Positions 59,385-64,000 of a DNA stretch of 64,000 nucleotides are shown here, piece by piece. Within the stretch, counting starts at the first letter, position 1. Every line of letters begins with the position of its first letter. The position numbers and the translations under genes were made by a program. The stretch comes from Delphinapterus leucas (taxonomy: Eukaryota > Chordata > Mammalia > Artiodactyla > Monodontidae), in NCBI RefSeq assembly GCF_002288925.2, contig NW_022098021.1, positions 7,795,966-7,859,965 on the forward strand, in the 5' to 3' direction. The notes below the pieces were generated by a model. The model saw only the letters and a program-made list of their open reading frames with translations. It had not been told where the DNA came from and ran no database searches.

Positions 59385-59990
59385 AAAAAAATTTATTATG
59401 AATTATTTTGAACATACAGGAAGCTACAAAGAGTAACATGGTGTATCTACCACTCAGATTAAGAAATAAAATATTCCTAACACAGCTGTAGCGTTTAAAC
59501 CATTATCTTGATTTGGTGTCTATCATTCTCCTGTGGTCTTTTATACTTTCACACCATATTTGATATGTACACATGCATATATATGGTATATATCCATTTT
59601 TTATATATTTGTGTTTATATTTTTGTAAACCATTGATTTATACTGTATGGTTATTCCCTTGTGCCTTGCTTTTTTCAGCATTCTGTCTGTAGGGTTCATC
59701 TCCAGTATCCATCTGGCTTGATCCACGTAGTGTCAGTTAATCTTTATTGCTGCGTAGTAGTCCAATTTGTGTATCCTGTTAGGGGGTATCTGGTTTGCTT
59801 CCAATTTTTTCTTTTTACACAGTGCTGCTGTGAGCACTCTTGTTACATTCCCTTGTACACGCATTGAGAGTTTCTCAAGGATGACTAATAAGGCTGGAGT
59901 TTCTGGGTCATTGCACATGTGCATCTTCAACTTTATTAAATTTTGCAAAAATTATTCTCTGAGGCTTAATGACTCCAGTCTTAAAAAAAT
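59385..59990 (-). repeat. Old L1 (L1M) fragment
   Basis: GTTTGCTTCCAATTTTTTC, GCTGCTGTGAGCACTC and GGAGTTTCTGGGTCATTGC read as an inverse, diverged L1 3' region. Confidence 0.6.
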
Positions 59991-60486
59991 AAATACTTCT
60001 CATTTTGATAAGTCAGTTACATTAGTGTTTCAGATGTAGTGGATCGAAGGTTACATTTCAGTTGAAGTAGAAGATACCCGTTTGAACCTTATCTGTGTGT
60101 CTGATTTATACTGATTTAAAACAGAGATCGGTATGTGGAGGGTTCATATTTATATAAACTCCTACAAAGAAAGAATGAGGTCATATTCAGCAGGTTGTTC
60201 AGCATTTCCTTTTAAATTTTTTGTTGAGTTTTAACCAGAGAGCATTTTGGATTATTTTTAGGATCTGGACTGCTCACTGTGGAGCTATTTGTTGTATGAA
60301 TATTTGAGTGAATAAATGAATGGAACTATAGAACTGAACATGAGAACGATAAAATATAATGGAATAAATTAAAACCAAGTTAGCGGCCCTGAGTCGAGGG
60401 GTTAAAGTGAAAAGCTCCTGGTGGGGGGAGGGTCCTCACATTCATTTACTGTCAGCCTGCTGGAGGCTACAGTTTTTTAAATTTAA

Positions 60487-60930
60487 ATTTTTAAAAAAAA
60501 TTTTATTTTATATTGGAGTATAGTTGATTAACAGTGTTGTGTTCGTTTCAGGTGTACAGCAAAGTGATTTAGTTTTACGTATACATATGTCTATTCTTTT
60601 TCAAATTCTTTTCCCGTTTAAGTTATGGCAGAGTGCTGGAACAGAGTTCCCTGTGCTGTACAGTACTCCTTGTTGGGTATCCGTTTTAAATATAGCAGCG
60701 TGTACATGTCAACCCCGAACTCCTAGTCTATCCCTCCCCCCAACCCTCCCCCAACCCCGTAACCAGGGGTTCATTCTCTAAGTCTGTGTCTATTTCCGTT
60801 TTGTAAATAAGTTCAGTTGTATTTTTTTTATTAGATTCCACATATAAGTGATATTGCATATTTGTCTTTCTCTGTCTGACTTACTTCACTTAGTATGATC
60901 ATCTCCAGGTCCATCCGTGTTGCTTGGAGG
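60487..60930 (-). mobile_element. 5'-truncated L1, 3' end
   Basis: TTTCAGGTGTACAGCAAAGTG, TCCACATATAAGTGATATTG and CAGGTCCATCCGTGTTGC mark the inverse 3'UTR and the end of ORF2. More diverged than the 50-57 kb copy. Confidence 0.88.
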
Positions 60931-61328
60931 CTAAAAGTTTGTGACATCTGCCTTCGGCCAGCACCCCTGTCTGGTGGCAGCGTCCTGACACAACGGCAGT
61001 CTCTTTTCTTTATCACGAGCTCAGAACCTGGGCAGGCCTGATGTGCTTCCCTGGTGCGGGGCCTGAGCAGCCCTGTCTGCGGCGAGATGTCTGTGGTCTC
61101 CCCTCGCCTGGACGCTGTCAAGACACCGGCTGCCCCGAAGCCAGTCTCAGCTGGCGGCAGCTATGGCCACTGTTGCCGACAGGCTTTTACGCAGCCCTTC
61201 CCGCCACAGCCCTGCTGTGTGGAATCGTGGCTGTTTTCCTGGAGATAACACTGCATCCTGGCCAGGTGCCTTGTGAGGTCATTGCTGAGCGTCACCTTGA
61301 AGGGCTGTCCAGAATGTGCTTGAGGTAG

Positions 61329-61688
61329 AGTGTTAGTTTGCTAGGGCTGATGAAACTAAGTGCCACAAACCGCGTGGCTTCAGCAGAAGTTTGTCTCCCG
61401 GTTCTGGAGGCTGGGTTGGTTTCCTCAGAGGCCCCCCTCCTTGGCTTGCAGGTGGCCGTCCTCTCCCTGTGTCTTCACAGCATCCTCCCTCTGTGTGTCT
61501 CTTGCCCGGATTTCCTCTTTTTATAAAGACGCCAAGTACTGTATATCGGATTAGGACCTATACTAATAACCTCACTTTAACTCGATCACTTCTGTAAAGA
61601 CCCAATTCCAAATTAGGTCACATTGTGAGGTGCTGGGGGTGAGGACTTCAACACATGAAGTTTGGGGGACACAATGCAGCCCCTAACA
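61329..61688 (-). mobile_element. Solo MaLR LTR (MLT1/MST-like)
   Basis: Inverse, nearly complete: TGTTAGTTTGCTAGGGCTG, GTTCTGGAGGCTGG, CCTTGGCTTGCAGGTGGCC, AATTAGGTCACATTGTGAGG, ACTTCAACACATGAAG and GCAGCCCCTAACA. Confidence 0.85.
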
Positions 61689-61689
61689 G

Positions 61690-63610
61690 GTAGACACACT
61701 GTAGGGTTATGTGTGAATTGTTAAAAGGCTTCTTGCAGACATTGGATTTTCAGTGACGAGGGAAGTGAGTGTTCTTTCCCACATTAACATTTGCGTACTT
61801 TCTGACAGATGCAGGAGCAATGTCACAGTTTGTTACCACAGACTTGGTCTAGTACAGCGAGCTTATTTACTTACTAACTTCTAGGAAGGAAGTTGCAGAG
61901 ATCAGTTTAAAAAGGGAGATTGTGTTATTAGAATTACATACAAATTGATTTTTTTCCCCTAAGGGTTTATTGCCTGAAGGCTTGCCTTGTGGTTGTTTTT
62001 TTTTTGACTTGTTTTCAAGTTTATTTCAGTCCTTGTTAAAAAAATACCTGAAAACTTTTTGTTGTTGTTGTTCTAGATTTAAAAGGAATTGCATTTGTCA
62101 TCCAGAGTCAAAGTAATTCTTTTCATGCAAAGAAAGCAGAACAGTTAAAACAAAGCATCTTAAAGCAAGCTGCAGATCTTACCCAGGTATGTAGCGGTGA
62201 CTTGGAATGTCAGATACTTACTTATTACTTGATTCATTTATGTTTTCCAAAGCTCTTGGTCCATAGATGATCAATTTTATTGAGATAAAATACCTCGTTT
62301 TTGTTTTGCTGGCTTAATATGGACTATATTGTTTAAAATGCTCTAGTTAATTTCTAATGCTCAAAGCATCGTATTCTAAATTATATATATATTTTTAAGA
62401 GAATTATACAAATGTATAGGACTATCATGGTTTCATCATAAAGTATGATAGAAAAAAGTGGAAGAAATAACTTTTTAAAGGCAGAGCTTAAAATAGCAAA
62501 GATAATTGATGTTCAAAATTCTGGTAACAAGTTCTATGGCAATTTCTATGTTGAAATAACACTTTCATTAACCTTAGTGCGGTGCTTCTTCTGTGAGTTT
62601 CTTAATCCGTTTTTAAATTGGATCTTATTAATTGAACTTTTGATTTGATTTATAATGTAATATCCAAGAAGGATTATGGAGAGAAAGATTGACACGTCCA
62701 GGTACACTTTAATGATGTTTGAAACAGGCGTGAGCTGAGTTTAAATCTGTTCTGAATGATGCTGGAGGTTTGGGGCAAAGGAAGATCTACCTTCTTGTGC
62801 TGCCATATAGGAGCTTTCTTTTTTAGCCAAGCAAAGAAATTCCACCCAGCCCGCTCCACTATATGGCTGTGGCCTTCAAGACAGAAGTGCTGTTTGGAGG
62901 TAAAAGCCATCAAGAGTTCTCTGACAAGAGACCTGTGTGTTTGACAGACAGCTTCTTTCTGTTGGTGGGAGCTGGGAAATAAAGGGTTGGAGATATCGAT
63001 GGAAAAATGAACAGCTGTAAGTGGTATTCAAGGTCAAGGCACTGCTGACAGTAAAGCTTACTGTGCTTAATCTTTAAATGCTTTACGTATGAAATTCATC
63101 CACCCTCCCCACGTCCCCGCAAGGACAGACCGTCGGTTCCTCATACCTTCTCAAGGGAGAGGAAAGTGTTGCAGGCTATAGACAGGTGGTTGGTTTTTTT
63201 GTTTTTTTGGGGGGGAGGTACTTGGAGATAGGAGCAGCTTGATGAGTTTTAAGTTCCCCTTTGTCTGGAAACCCAACTTCGGAGATTTTCTTCTACTAAA
63301 CCTTTTCAGATTCCATCAGAGAGGAAGTCCTGCAGCAACCTTGACAGGCTGGGGTTCCTCCGTGGGCTCTGGTAGAGGCCTCTGCGGGGGTCGGGGAGCA
63401 GGGCCCCACATAGTCCCTCAGTGGGGTCCGGGTGAGCATTCATGGAATTTAGCTCAGTTGGGCCTTGGCTGTTACCCCAAACTGTGAATCAGTGATGATG
63501 TCAGGACAGAGTTATGTATCGTTTGAATTCATACATGAATTAAGGGCACATATATCTCTGTACCTTGTTCCCAGAAGTACCTTCCCTTTTGTAGAGGCAG
63601 ATTCATGTGT
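61690..63610. other. End of intron 3, exon 4 and start of intron 4
   Basis: Apart from exon 4 (62,077-62,186) I see no repeat or second exon here. Confidence 0.45.
62077..62186 (+). CDS. B3GLCT: B3GLCT coding exon 4: start of first lumenal domain
   Basis: This 110-nt exon sits between an acceptor ending TTGTTCTAG (62076) and a GTATGT donor at 62187. It completes a split Asp codon and encodes 37 residues, [10 protein letters not shown]... to ...KQAADLTQ, ending in phase 0 at residue 91 (human B3GLCT is about 498). The segment is the best conserved part of the window, with only a few differences from the human protein as I recall it. Its pattern (hydrophobic strand, then [12 protein letters not shown]) resembles the opening strand and helix of GT31/fringe-like domains. 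That suggests the N-terminal half is itself a degenerate GT31-like domain; this is inference. The catalytic domain and the C-terminal KDEL-like ER signal known in the family lie outside the window. Intron 3 is 12,996 bp. Confidence 0.95.
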
Positions 63611-63619
63611 GTTTTATGA

Positions 63620-63974
63620 ATTTTTTTAAAATAAATTTATTTATTTATTTTTTGGCTGCGTTGGGTCTTCGTTGCTGTGCGCAGGCTTTCTCTAGTTGTG
63701 GCAAGAGGGGGCTACTCTTCGTTGCAGTGCATGGGCTTCTCATCGCGGTGGCTTCTCTTGTTGCGGAACACAGGCTCCAGGTGCGTGGGCTTCAGTAGTT
63801 GTGTCACGAGGGCTCAGTAGTTGTGGCTCGCGGGCTCTAGAGCGCAGGCTCAGTAGTCGTGGTGCATGGGCTTAGTTGCTCCGCGGCATGTGGGATCTTC
63901 CTGGACCAGGGCTCGAACCCATGTCCCCTGCATTGGCAGGCGGATTCTTAACCACTGTGCCACCAGGGAAGCCC
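63620..63974 (-). mobile_element. CHR SINE, long form, without a clear TSD
   Basis: Inverse copy with GGCTGCGTTGGGTCTTCGTTG, ending CCACCAGGGAAGCCC. The two flanks share no more than TGTGT, unlike most SINEs in this window. Confidence 0.92.
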
Positions 63975-64000
63975 TGTGTCTCTCTTTTCTAAAGTTCTCT

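Larger units (their letters stand above)
49081..62076 (+). other. B3GLCT: B3GLCT intron 3
   Basis: Bounded by GTGAGT and TTCTAG. About half of it is one antisense L1 insertion (50.8-57.3 kb). It also holds SINEs, older L1 3' ends and a MaLR LTR. Confidence 0.85.

Overview
This is 64 kb of mammalian nuclear DNA, almost certainly from a cetacean and probably a toothed whale. About 25 tRNA-derived SINEs of the CHR type (cetacean/hippo/ruminant) are present. Eleven belong to one young, very similar subfamily, and many keep clear target-site duplications (TSDs). LINE-1 copies resemble those of Cetartiodactyla. There are no bacterial, viral-genome or organelle genes. Species is inferred from the repeats only.

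The one supported gene is the 5' end of B3GLCT (beta-1,3-glucosyltransferase, formerly B3GALTL) on the + strand. Exon 1 (coding part 28897-28969) sits in a CpG island; exons 2 (42797-42846), 3 (49041-49080) and 4 (62077-62186) follow. Each has GT/AG splice sites and matching phase, and together they encode exactly 91 residues: the signal anchor, the stem and the start of the first lumenal domain. The catalytic C-terminal half lies beyond the right edge.

Positions 1-28.5 kb are intergenic and upstream of B3GLCT. They hold MIR, L2, MaLR LTR, hAT-Charlie, L1 and SINE copies, with no convincing gene. Positions 28.4-29.6 kb hold a 32-base C run, a CpG island, a CGG-rich 5' leader and two convergent CTCF-like motifs around exon 1. 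Positions 29-64 kb are introns 1-4.

The most unusual structure is in intron 3: an almost full-length, dead L1 in antisense (50.8-57.3 kb). A perfect 15-bp direct repeat encloses not only the L1 but also a SINE and about 75 bp resembling the R region of an endogenous-retrovirus LTR. The simplest reading is a 5' transduction from a transcript that started in an LTR upstream of the source L1. Other notable structures are two L1s with inverted 5' ends (twin priming), a 105-bp local duplication at about 95% identity flanked by short direct repeats, a 33-bp minisatellite, a 100-N assembly gap inside a SINE, and a 26-bp exact match between 12.86 kb and the last bases of the window. I saw no new gene system; novelty here is in the mobile-element architecture.
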